From Vreelandella piezotolerans (GTDB taxonomy: Bacteria > Pseudomonadota > Gammaproteobacteria > Pseudomonadales > Halomonadaceae): a stretch of DNA of 64,000 nucleotides. The position numbers and the translations under genes are program-made. How positions within the stretch are numbered: the stretch's first letter is position 1; every line of letters starts with the position of its first letter. Positions 56,880 to 64,000 of the stretch are shown piece by piece. The notes below the pieces were generated by a model. That model had not been told where the DNA came from. It did not search any database and was given only the letters and a program-made list of their open reading frames with translations. The stretch covers positions 1,240,001 to 1,304,000 of the forward strand of contig NZ_CP048602.1 of assembly GCF_012427705.1 (NCBI RefSeq), read 5' to 3'.

Positions 56880-56930
56880 CTGTTTGTCTTTTATCGCCCG
56901 GTCTTTCGGGCCTTTTGATGGGAGTGGCGA

Positions 56931-58112
56931 ATGGTCACTACGCCCCTGTCGAACGACGTTCCCTCTGCTTCGTCTGCCGTACCTCCTCAGGCTCGCGCCC
57001 AGGGTAAGACGCCTCGTTTTGCCGAGGATATCGTTTTAGAGGTCAAGCGTTTGAGCAAGCGGTTCGATGATGCGCTTGCCGTAGATGACGTGAATTTGCA
57101 GGTTAAGCGCGGCGAAATTTTTGCCTTGCTCGGCGGTTCTGGCTCGGGTAAGTCGACGCTACTGCGCATGCTGGCGGGGTTCGAGACGCCCAGCGAGGGG
57201 CGCATTTTGCTGAGTGGCGAGAACATCACCGAGATGCCACCACATAAACGGCCCATCAACATGATGTTCCAGTCGTATGCGCTGTTTCCGCACATGACTG
57301 TGGCCCAAAACATTGCTTTTGGTTTGAAGCAGGACAAGTTGCCGAAAGCCGACATCGAGACGCGCGTGGCTCAGATGCTCAAACTGGTGCACATGGAGCG
57401 TTTCGCCAAGCGCAAGCCCCATCAGCTCTCAGGCGGTCAGCGTCAGCGGGTGGCCTTGGCACGCTCGCTCGCCAAGCGACCCAAGCTTCTGCTGCTCGAT
57501 GAGCCCATGGGCGCGTTGGACAAAAAGCTGCGCACCGAAATGCAGCTGGAGGTGGTCGAGATCATCGAGCAGGTCGGCGTCACCTGCATCATGGTGACCC
57601 ACGACCAGGAAGAAGCCATGACCATGGCCGACCGCGTGGCGATCATGGCCGACGGCTGGATCGAGCAGGTGGGCTCACCGGTGGATATCTACGAAAGCCC
57701 CGCGAGCAGAATGGTGGCTGAATTCGTTGGCACGGTGAATCTGTTCGAAGGGGAGATCATCGAAGACGCCGCCGATCACTGCCGCATCGAATCACCCGCG
57801 CTTTCTCGGCCAATCTATATCGACCACGGTATTACGACCCAAGCGGTCGATCGCCGGGTGTGGGCGGCGCTGCGCCCTGAGAAAATCTGGCTCACCCGCG
57901 AACAGCCAACGTGTGAGTACAACTGGGAAGCGGGCAAAGTGGACGATATCGCTTATTTGGGTGGTTACTCGCTCTACTACGTGCGCACCACCTCCGGGCA
58001 GATGATCAAGGTCAGCATGGCCAATACCGAGCGTCGCGGCGACCGCCCTACCTGGGAGGATAGCGTGTACGTTTACTGGGAAGACCACAGCGCTATCGTG
58101 CTGAACCGCTAA
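56931..58112 (+). CDS. potG: Polyamine ABC transporter, ATP-binding protein
   Basis: The ATPase of the importer. Walker A is LLGGSGSGKSTLLRML, the signature motif LSGGQRQRVALARSLA, and Walker B LLLLDEPMGALD; GGSGSGKS with two leading glycines is typical of PotG. A C-terminal TOBE domain covers about residues 300-390. 393 residues, normal. Confidence 0.95.
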   Translation: MVTTPLSNDVPSASSAVPPQARAQGKTPRFAEDIVLEVKRLSKRFDDALAVDDVNLQVKRGEIFALLGGSGSGKSTLLRMLAGFETPSEGRILLSGENITEMPPHKRPINMMFQSYALFPHMTVAQNIAFGLKQDKLPKADIETRVAQMLKLVHMERFAKRKPHQLSGGQRQRVALARSLAKRPKLLLLDEPMGALDKKLRTEMQLEVVEIIEQVGVTCIMVTHDQEEAMTMADRVAIMADGWIEQVGSPVDIYESPASRMVAEFVGTVNLFEGEIIEDAADHCRIESPALSRPIYIDHGITTQAVDRRVWAALRPEKIWLTREQPTCEYNWEAGKVDDIAYLGGYSLYYVRTTSGQMIKVSMANTERRGDRPTWEDSVYVYWEDHSAIVLNR

Positions 58113-58143
58113 TGCCCAGGTGGATGAGAGGAGATTGCCTATT

Positions 58144-59055
58144 ATGACGCCATCTCGCGTTTCAGGCGTGATCAAGCGGATGCAGCTAGGCCGTCGCGCC
58201 GTGATTGCACTTCCGCTGGTGTGGCTGACGCTGTTTTTCCTGCTCCCGTTCGCGCTGGTGCTGAAAATCAGCTTATCCGAATCGGCCATCGCCATTCCGC
58301 CCTATGGGCCGCTGGTGGAGTATGCCGACCAAACGCTCAACATTTTTCTGAATTTAGGCAACTATCTGTTTCTGTTGTCCGATTCGCTCTATGTGGCCGC
58401 CTACTGGGGGTCGATCAAAACCGCGTTCATTGCCACGGCGGTGTGTTTGCTGATTGGCTACCCGATGGCGTATGCCATGGCGCGTGCGCCAGGGCGCTGG
58501 CAGCTGGTTCTGCTGCTGTTGGTGATGCTGCCGTCGTGGACGTCGTTTCTGATTCGGGTTTACGCTTGGATGGGCATTCTCAGCAATAGCGGGTTGATCA
58601 ATAACCTGCTGATGGGGCTTGGTCTCATCGATGCCCCGCTGCGGATGATGAACACGCAATTCTCGGTGATCGTAGGCATCGTCTACGCTTACCTGCCGTT
58701 CATGGTGCTGCCGCTGTACGCCCACCTGACGCGTTTGGATAATTCGCTGCTGGAAGCGGCATCGGACCTTGGGTCACGTAAATTCAACACCTTCTTGAAG
58801 GTCACGCTGCCGCTCTCGATGGGGGGCATCATTGCGGGCTCGATGCTGGTGTTCATCCCAGCGGTCGGTGAATTCGTGATTCCCGAACTGCTGGGCGGCC
58901 CCGATACGTTGATGATTGGTAAGGTGTTGTGGGAAGAGTTCTTCCTCAATCGGGATTGGCCCGTGGCCTCGGCGCTCGCCATGGTCATGCTGCTGCTATT
59001 GCTCGTCCCTATCGTGTGGTTCCACCGCTACCAGTCACGGGAGCTTGAAGAATGA
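58144..59055 (+). CDS. potH: Polyamine ABC transporter, permease 1
   Basis: One of two inner-membrane permeases. Six helices and the EAA-type loop contacting the ATPase (LEAASDLGSRKFNTFLKVTL) are visible. GAGGAGAT upstream fixes the ATG at 58144 (303 residues) rather than the earlier ATG at 58120. It overlaps potI by four bases. Confidence 0.94.
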   Translation: MTPSRVSGVIKRMQLGRRAVIALPLVWLTLFFLLPFALVLKISLSESAIAIPPYGPLVEYADQTLNIFLNLGNYLFLLSDSLYVAAYWGSIKTAFIATAVCLLIGYPMAYAMARAPGRWQLVLLLLVMLPSWTSFLIRVYAWMGILSNSGLINNLLMGLGLIDAPLRMMNTQFSVIVGIVYAYLPFMVLPLYAHLTRLDNSLLEAASDLGSRKFNTFLKVTLPLSMGGIIAGSMLVFIPAVGEFVIPELLGGPDTLMIGKVLWEEFFLNRDWPVASALAMVMLLLLLVPIVWFHRYQSRELEE

Positions 59056-59894
59056 TCAGATCGCATCGGCGCCCAAGTTTTACCACCGTGATGCTGGTGC
59101 TGGGGCTGCTGTTTTTGTACCTACCCATGGTCGTTCTGGTGGTGTATTCGTTCAACGAATCACGCCTGGTGACGGTGTGGGCCGGGTTCTCCACCCAGTG
59201 GTACGGTGAGCTATTCCGCGACCAGCAGATTTTGTCGGCGGTGTGGACCAGTTTGAAAATTGCCTTCTTTGCCGCCAGCATGGCGGTGTGCCTGGGAACG
59301 GTAGCGGCCTTCGTCATGACCCGCTACGGACATTTTCGAGGTAAAACGGCACTCTCGAGCATGGTGACTGCGCCGCTGGTGATGCCGGAAGTCATCACCG
59401 GTCTGTCGCTGCTGCTGCTGTTCGTGCAAATGGCGCAGCTAATAGGTTGGCCTGCTGACCGTGGCATGGCGACCATTTGGATCGCCCACACTACGTTTTG
59501 TAGTGCCTACGTGGCGGTGGTGGTCGCCGCTCGCCTGCGGGAAGTGGACCGCTCCATCGAGGAAGCGGCGATGGATTTGGGCTCGCCCCCGGTCAAGACG
59601 TTCTTCTTCGTGACGCTCCCGGTGATCTCCCCGGCGCTTGCCGCTGGCTGGTTGCTGGCGTTTACCCTCTCGCTGGATGACTTGGTCATTGCCAGCTTTG
59701 TGTCGGGCCCGGGTGCGAACACGCTGCCGATGGTGGTGTTCTCATCGGTACGGATGGGCGTGTCGCCGAAGATCAACGCGTTGGCGACGTTGATCATTTT
59801 GACGGTGTCGTTGGCGACGCTGCTGGCGTGGTATTTCATGCGCCGCAGCGAGGCCAAGCGTCAGGCGGCCATGCAGCAGGCCGAAGGGGCTTGA
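59052..59894 (+). CDS. potI: Polyamine ABC transporter, permease 2
   Basis: The partner permease, 280 residues with six helices and the loop IEEAAMDLGSPPVKTFFFVT. The start ATG overlaps the potH stop codon. It is the last gene of the operon and converges on the CPXCG gene. Confidence 0.94.
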   Translation: MIRSHRRPSFTTVMLVLGLLFLYLPMVVLVVYSFNESRLVTVWAGFSTQWYGELFRDQQILSAVWTSLKIAFFAASMAVCLGTVAAFVMTRYGHFRGKTALSSMVTAPLVMPEVITGLSLLLLFVQMAQLIGWPADRGMATIWIAHTTFCSAYVAVVVAARLREVDRSIEEAAMDLGSPPVKTFFFVTLPVISPALAAGWLLAFTLSLDDLVIASFVSGPGANTLPMVVFSSVRMGVSPKINALATLIILTVSLATLLAWYFMRRSEAKRQAAMQQAEGA

Positions 59895-59911
59895 ATAGAG
59901 TTCGAGCGCCG

Positions 59912-60121
59912 CTAGAGCACGTCGTCATCACGGCCGGTGATGACGGCTTCTAGCTCGCCGGTCATCGGCGAAACGATGGCTTGAAGTTGGATGGGCGCAC
60001 AGCACTGATGACAATCTTCCCAGGTATCATGGCTGCCCTGTGAGATGTCGATCACGAAGGTGAGCGGGGTGTCACAATAAGGGCAGTGAAAATCGTGATG
60101 GATCAACGCGTCGTCTTGCAT
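59912..60121 (-). CDS. CPXCG motif-containing cysteine-rich protein
   Basis: A 69-residue protein with two cysteine pairs, HCPYCDTPL and EDCHQCCAP, that probably bind zinc. The family name comes from the usual C-P-x-C-G motif; here the first pair reads C-P-Y-C-D. Function unknown. The ATG at 60121 removes a 54-residue N-terminal extension that has no family match. The 3' end of the gene contains a perfect dyad (GTCATCAC/GTGATGAC, 59924-59944). Confidence 0.8.
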   Translation of the reverse strand: MQDDALIHHDFHCPYCDTPLTFVIDISQGSHDTWEDCHQCCAPIQLQAIVSPMTGELEAVITGRDDDVL

Positions 60122-60269
60122 GGTGTTTGCCCTTTTTAACGTTACACTGGCTGAAGCATGGACATGATGACTCAGTGTAGCAGTGCGCTTTACAGGCAGG
60201 CGCCTGCTGCGCGAATCAGGTAGGATATCAGCGGGTTTTCCCGAATCACCTAGCGAGATGAGAGCGATG

Positions 60270-60695
60270 ATGAAACGATACATGGCAGTTGCGGCCCTAG
60301 CGGCCTTCCCAATGGTCGCCCAGGCAGATACACCGAATTTGACGCCCGGCGAGTGGGAGTTCGTCAGCGTAACTAGCGTCAGTGGCGATATGCAGATTCC
60401 CGATCAAACCGAAACCGAGCGTCAGTGCATTACCCAGGCAGAACTGGAAGGCGCTGAGTTCGGTTTCATCGAAGAGGAAGAGGGCTGCGAGCTGCTGGAC
60501 CAAGAGATGAATGCCGATGGCCTCTCCTACAGCATGGTATGCCGCGCAGAGGGTGGCGAAGCCACCATCGATGGCGAAATGCGCTTCATGGGTGAGCAGA
60601 TCGAAGGCACCGTGGATATTCTGACGCAGTCGCCCATGGGCGAACTGACCATGAACACGACGATCGAAGGCGAGCGTATCGGTAACTGCGAATAA
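60270..60695 (+). CDS. DUF3617-family periplasmic protein
   Basis: A secreted protein of 141 residues: signal peptide MKRYMAVAALAAFPMVAQAD, then LTPGEWEFVSVTSVSGDMQI, the typical DUF3617 start, and pairs of cysteines (RQCITQAELEG, GCELLD, MVCRAEGG, GNCE) that could form two disulfides. Very acidic. The start at 60270 is set by the purine-rich GATGAGAG; ATG 60267 is possible. Function unknown. Confidence 0.82.
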   Translation: MKRYMAVAALAAFPMVAQADTPNLTPGEWEFVSVTSVSGDMQIPDQTETERQCITQAELEGAEFGFIEEEEGCELLDQEMNADGLSYSMVCRAEGGEATIDGEMRFMGEQIEGTVDILTQSPMGELTMNTTIEGERIGNCE

Positions 60696-60720
60696 GCACT
60701 CCCGTTACGATAGCCTAAAC

Positions 60721-60751
60721 CACCAAGGGCGCCCACTGGGCGCCCTTGGTG
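60721..60751. terminator. Inverted repeat between DUF3617 gene and RND gene
   Basis: CACCAAGGGCGCCC (60721-60734) and GGGCGCCCTTGGTG (60738-60751) form a 14-bp stem between converging genes. Neither side has a long T tract, but position and strength suggest a shared terminator. Confidence 0.7.
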
Positions 60752-60769
60752 TCTCTACTGCCCGTCGAT

Positions 60770-63700
60770 TCATCGCTCTGGCGTTTCCAGCGGCGTGTGT
60801 GGCGCCGTCGGGGCATTGGCGATCTCCTCTTCGAGCTGACGCTTGACCGCCCCAGGCGAGCCGGAGTAGCGGGCCAGCAGGTCGTAGGCCACCGGCACGA
60901 CGAACAGCGTAAAGAGGGTGGCAGCCCCGACGCCTGCCATGATGACCGTGCCGATCACTAGGCGTGACTCGGCCCCCGGGCCGCTGGAGATGATCAGCGG
61001 AATGGCACCGGCCATGGTGGTGACGGCGGTCATCAATATGGGCCGCAAACGCGTCACCGAGGCTTCGATCAGCGCCGAGCGAAACCCCTGGCCCTCATCG
61101 CGCAGTTGGTTGGCGAACTCGACGATCAAGATACCGTTCTTGGCCGCCAAACCGATCAGCAGTACTAGGCCGACTTGGCTATAAATATTCAGCGACTGGC
61201 CGCTGAGTAGCAGCGCGAGCAGCGCACCGCTCATGGCGAGTGGCACCGTCAGCATGATGACGAAGGGGTGAATCAGGCTCTCGAATTGAGCCGCCAGCAC
61301 CAGGAAGACCACCACCGCGCCGAGGATCAGCAGAAACGTCGTTGCGCCGCTGGCCTGCTGGAAATCCCGGGAAGGCCCGGCCACGTTGGTTTGTACCTCT
61401 TCCGGTAGAAGCGTATCCGCGGCGTCTTGGAGGTAGGCCAGCGCTTCGCCAAGGGGATAGCCGTCAGCGAGGTTTGCTTCGATCGTGATGGCGCGTACCC
61501 GGTCAAATCGGTTCAGCGTGCTAGCCCCGGCAAAATCGGACAGTGTCACGAGACTGGCCAGCGGGATCAGTTCGCCCGTGCGCGCCGAGCGCACCTGAAT
61601 GTTATCCAGCGCTCGCGGGCTGTTTTGGCGGCTGCGGTCGCCTTCCACGATGACGTCGTACTCTTCACCGTCATCTACATAGCGCGTCACGTTACGCCCA
61701 CCTAGCAGGACTTCTAGTGTGCGGCCTATTTCGGTCACCGTAACGCCCAACGATGCGGCGCGTTCGTAATTGATATCCACCCTTAGCTGGGGCTGGGTTT
61801 CGTCGTAGTTGCTCTCGATGGCGGTCAGGCGCGGGTTGTTTTCCCGTACGTGGTTGATCAACCGATCACGCCAGCGGGCAAGATCTTCATAGGTGCCGCC
61901 GCCCAAGACGAACTGAACGGGCTTTTGTGTACGCTGGCCAAAGCCTTGGCGCATCACCGGAAAGGCTTGGACGCCAGGCAGCGAGCCAAGCTGTTGGCGC
62001 ACGTCAGCCATGATCTCCCAGGCACTGCGGCGGCTGCCCCAGTCAGCCATATTGACGATGATGAACCCACTGTTAAAGTTTTCGATATTGCCGAATCCAC
62101 GCGGGGCGCGCACGACCACGCGTTCCAGCTCGCCGCTCTCTACGAAGGGGGTTAGCCGCGCCTCGATTTCGTCCATGTAGTCCATCATGTAGTCGAATGT
62201 GGCGCCTTCGGGCCCATTCACCAGCACGATGAAGTTACCGCGATCCTCCTGGGGGGTGTACTCGTTGGGCAGCGCCGATGCGAGCCACGCCGTACCCGTG
62301 ATCAGTAAAGCAAACAGCGCCACCACCAGCCATTTGGCTGCCAATACGGTTTCAAGAGCGCATTGATAGCGGCGCTTAGTGCCGTCCAGCAACCACTGTA
62401 CGCCTTGGCCAATACGACTGTCGTGCATGCCGGGCTTGAGAATCTTGGAGGCCATCATCGGCGTTAGCGTCAGCGCGAGTAGGGTAGAGACGATCACCGC
62501 CGCCGCCATGGTCAGGGCAAATTCCGAGAACAGTCGGCCGATGTCGCCTTGCAGCATGCTCAGTGGTACAAAGACGGCGACCAGCACCAGGGTGGTGGCG
62601 ATCACTGCAAAGGCGATTTGTCGCGTGCCACGAAAAGCGGCCACTAGCGGGGTTTCGCCATAGTCATGCATGCGTCGATTGATGTTCTCGAGTACCACGA
62701 TGGCGTCGTCCACGATCAGCCCGATGGCCAGCACCAGGGCAAGCAGGGTGAGCAGGTTGATGGAGAAGTTCATTGCCGCCAGCGCCGTGAACGCGCCAAT
62801 CACGGCAATCGGTACCGTGACGGCGGGGACCAGGGTCGTACGTAGATTGCCTAGGAACAGAAAAATCACGATGACGACAAGGCCCATGGCAATAAAGAGC
62901 GTCATGACGACCTGCTCGATGGCACCAGAGACAAACACTGAGGCATCGTAATTGAGGGCAAGCGACATGCCCGCGGGCAGCGTGCCCTGCAGCCGCTCCA
63001 GCTCCTGTTGCACCGCCTCAGACAGCTCGATCACGTTGGCGGTGGACTGCATGATCATCCCCAGCCCCACCATGGGCACACCGTTGGCTCGGAACACCGA
63101 GCGATCTTCTACTGACCCGACTTCCACGCGGGCGACATCGGCAAGACGTACCAAATAACCGTTGTTGCTTTGAGTGAGCGCTAGGCGCTGAAAATCATCG
63201 GCGGTGGCGAAGCTGCGCGGCAGACGGACGATGAACTGACGGTCATCGGACTCGATCGAGCCAGCGGGTAGCTCGACGTTCTCGGCGCGTAATGCGTCTT
63301 CTACATCGCCCACGGTTAGGCCGCGAGCCGCCAGTGCGTTACGGTCGAGCCACACGCGCATGGCGTAATCTTGGCCGCCGCCGACACGCACGCGGGCAAC
63401 GCCGGGTTGCACCGACAGGCTATCAACGAGAAAGCGGTTGGCGTAGTCGGTGAGTTCGGCAATCGAGTAGTCCGCCCCCGACAGGCTCAGCCATACGACG
63501 ATCTCTTCGCTGCTATCGGCTTTGGTGACTTCTGGGTTGTCGGCGTCGTCTGGGAGGTTGCGCAGCGCGCCGGAGATGCGGTCGCGTATATCGTTTGCCG
63601 CGGCGTTGATATCCATGGTGATGGCGAACTCGATTTCGATACGCGAGCGGCCATCTTCACTTTGAGAGGTGATCAGTTCGATACCTTCGACCCCGGCAAT

Positions 63701-63910
63701 ACGGTCTTCCAGCACTTGGGTAATACGTGTTTCTACCACACTTGCTGAGGCGCCGGGGTAGCGTGTATCGATACTAACGATGGGCGGGTCGACCGTGGGA
63801 TACTCTTGAAGCGGTAAGCGATTGAGCGCCAGCAGTCCAAAGGCGATGATTAGCGCCGCAATCACCATGGCGAGCACGGGCCGCTGGACGGAAATATCGG
63901 ATAAACGCAT
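60770..63910 (-). CDS. RND efflux transporter, inner-membrane permease
   Basis: A 1046-residue proton-driven exporter of the AcrB/MexB-like superfamily. The N-terminus (MRLSDISVQRPVLAMVIAAL) is the first helix, followed by a large periplasmic loop, a helix bundle including the acidic proton-relay segment AIGLIVDDAIVVLENINRR, a second loop from about residue 545, and a second helix bundle (GLAAKNGILIVEFANQLRDE). The start overlaps the stop of the adaptor gene by one base, so the two are co-translated. Substrates cannot be read from sequence; drugs, solvents or other toxic compounds are usual. No regulator is seen in the window. Confidence 0.93.
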   Translation of the reverse strand: MRLSDISVQRPVLAMVIAALIIAFGLLALNRLPLQEYPTVDPPIVSIDTRYPGASASVVETRITQVLEDRIAGVEGIELITSQSEDGRSRIEIEFAITMDINAAANDIRDRISGALRNLPDDADNPEVTKADSSEEIVVWLSLSGADYSIAELTDYANRFLVDSLSVQPGVARVRVGGGQDYAMRVWLDRNALAARGLTVGDVEDALRAENVELPAGSIESDDRQFIVRLPRSFATADDFQRLALTQSNNGYLVRLADVARVEVGSVEDRSVFRANGVPMVGLGMIMQSTANVIELSEAVQQELERLQGTLPAGMSLALNYDASVFVSGAIEQVVMTLFIAMGLVVIVIFLFLGNLRTTLVPAVTVPIAVIGAFTALAAMNFSINLLTLLALVLAIGLIVDDAIVVLENINRRMHDYGETPLVAAFRGTRQIAFAVIATTLVLVAVFVPLSMLQGDIGRLFSEFALTMAAAVIVSTLLALTLTPMMASKILKPGMHDSRIGQGVQWLLDGTKRRYQCALETVLAAKWLVVALFALLITGTAWLASALPNEYTPQEDRGNFIVLVNGPEGATFDYMMDYMDEIEARLTPFVESGELERVVVRAPRGFGNIENFNSGFIIVNMADWGSRRSAWEIMADVRQQLGSLPGVQAFPVMRQGFGQRTQKPVQFVLGGGTYEDLARWRDRLINHVRENNPRLTAIESNYDETQPQLRVDINYERAASLGVTVTEIGRTLEVLLGGRNVTRYVDDGEEYDVIVEGDRSRQNSPRALDNIQVRSARTGELIPLASLVTLSDFAGASTLNRFDRVRAITIEANLADGYPLGEALAYLQDAADTLLPEEVQTNVAGPSRDFQQASGATTFLLILGAVVVFLVLAAQFESLIHPFVIMLTVPLAMSGALLALLLSGQSLNIYSQVGLVLLIGLAAKNGILIVEFANQLRDEGQGFRSALIEASVTRLRPILMTAVTTMAGAIPLIISSGPGAESRLVIGTVIMAGVGAATLFTLFVVPVAYDLLARYSGSPGAVKRQLEEEIANAPTAPHTPLETPER

Positions 63911-64000
63911 TAGCGATCAGCCTCCAGCAGCGAGCGAATATCCGTCGTTTCGTCGGCAATGCCCAGTAGCCTGACCTCTTGGCCTTCTCGGGCGAGCTGT
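63910..64000 (-). CDS. RND periplasmic adaptor (membrane fusion protein), C-terminal end only
   Basis: The last 29 codons of a frame open to the right edge of the window: QLAREGQEVRLLGIADETTD followed by IRSLLEADR and a TAA that shares its last base with the permease ATG. The upstream position and overlap are those of adaptor genes in RND operons, which link the permease to an outer-membrane channel. Too little is present for a domain match, so the call rests mainly on context. Confidence 0.65.
   Translation of the reverse strand, partial: QLAREGQEVRLLGIADETTDIRSLLEADR

Overview
The window is GC-rich bacterial chromosome from a gammaproteobacterium, most probably a halophile of the Halomonadaceae (Halomonas type). 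This is inferred from gene content and order: a glycine betaine uptake and demethylation locus, a class I PHA synthase next to a phasin, and the conserved gammaproteobacterial blocks lolB-ispE-tRNA-Gln-prs-rplY-pth-ychF, hemA-prfA-prmC and miaB-phoH-ybeY-corC-lnt. No phage, insertion sequence, CRISPR array or plasmid gene was seen. Coding density is high and almost all genes look intact.

Positions 1-19100 form a catabolic island for glycine betaine. It starts with the 3' end of an ETF-beta-like gene, then an EamA-type exporter, an SSS-family symporter and a BCCT betaine-type transporter, all three on the minus strand. Next come glutathione-independent formaldehyde dehydrogenase (fdhA), the divergent Rieske monooxygenase pair gbcA/gbcB, and a plus-strand run glyA-soxB-soxD-soxA-soxG-purU-sdaA. 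Together they explain betaine -> dimethylglycine (GbcAB), sarcosine -> glycine plus methylene-THF (SoxBDAG), glycine -> serine (GlyA), serine -> pyruvate (SdaA), and removal of C1 units as formate (FdhA from formaldehyde, PurU from formyl-THF). The dimethylglycine demethylase is not in the window; the ETF fragment at the left edge may belong to it.

Positions 19200-30500 hold an NSS-family transporter that overlaps tail to tail with umuC, a umuDC SOS mutagenesis operon with LexA-like boxes, a 30-residue membrane peptide, an alpha/beta hydrolase, a patatin-like RssA protein, smrA, prmB-aroC, and a PHA cluster (DUF6489-like protein, phasin, phaC). Positions 30500-36100 are the minus-strand block miaB-phoH-ybeY-corC-lnt. 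Three tandem tRNA-Asn genes follow, then an orphan ArsR-type repressor, the tail-specific protease prc and the M18 aminopeptidase apeB.

Positions 40800-48200 are minus-strand housekeeping genes (TPR lipoprotein, lolB, ispE, tRNA-Gln, prs, rplY, pth, ychF, tRNA-Met), divergent from hemA-prfA-prmC-lrp-moeB. The right part holds ahpC/ahpF with a candidate OxyR element, a putrescine-type ABC importer potFGHI, a CPXCG protein, a DUF3617 periplasmic protein and an RND efflux pump whose adaptor gene runs off the right edge.

I did not find a clearly undescribed system. The most useful leads are regulatory signals, the unusual placing of lrp, the orphan arsR, the small membrane peptide and the umuC/NSS overlap.
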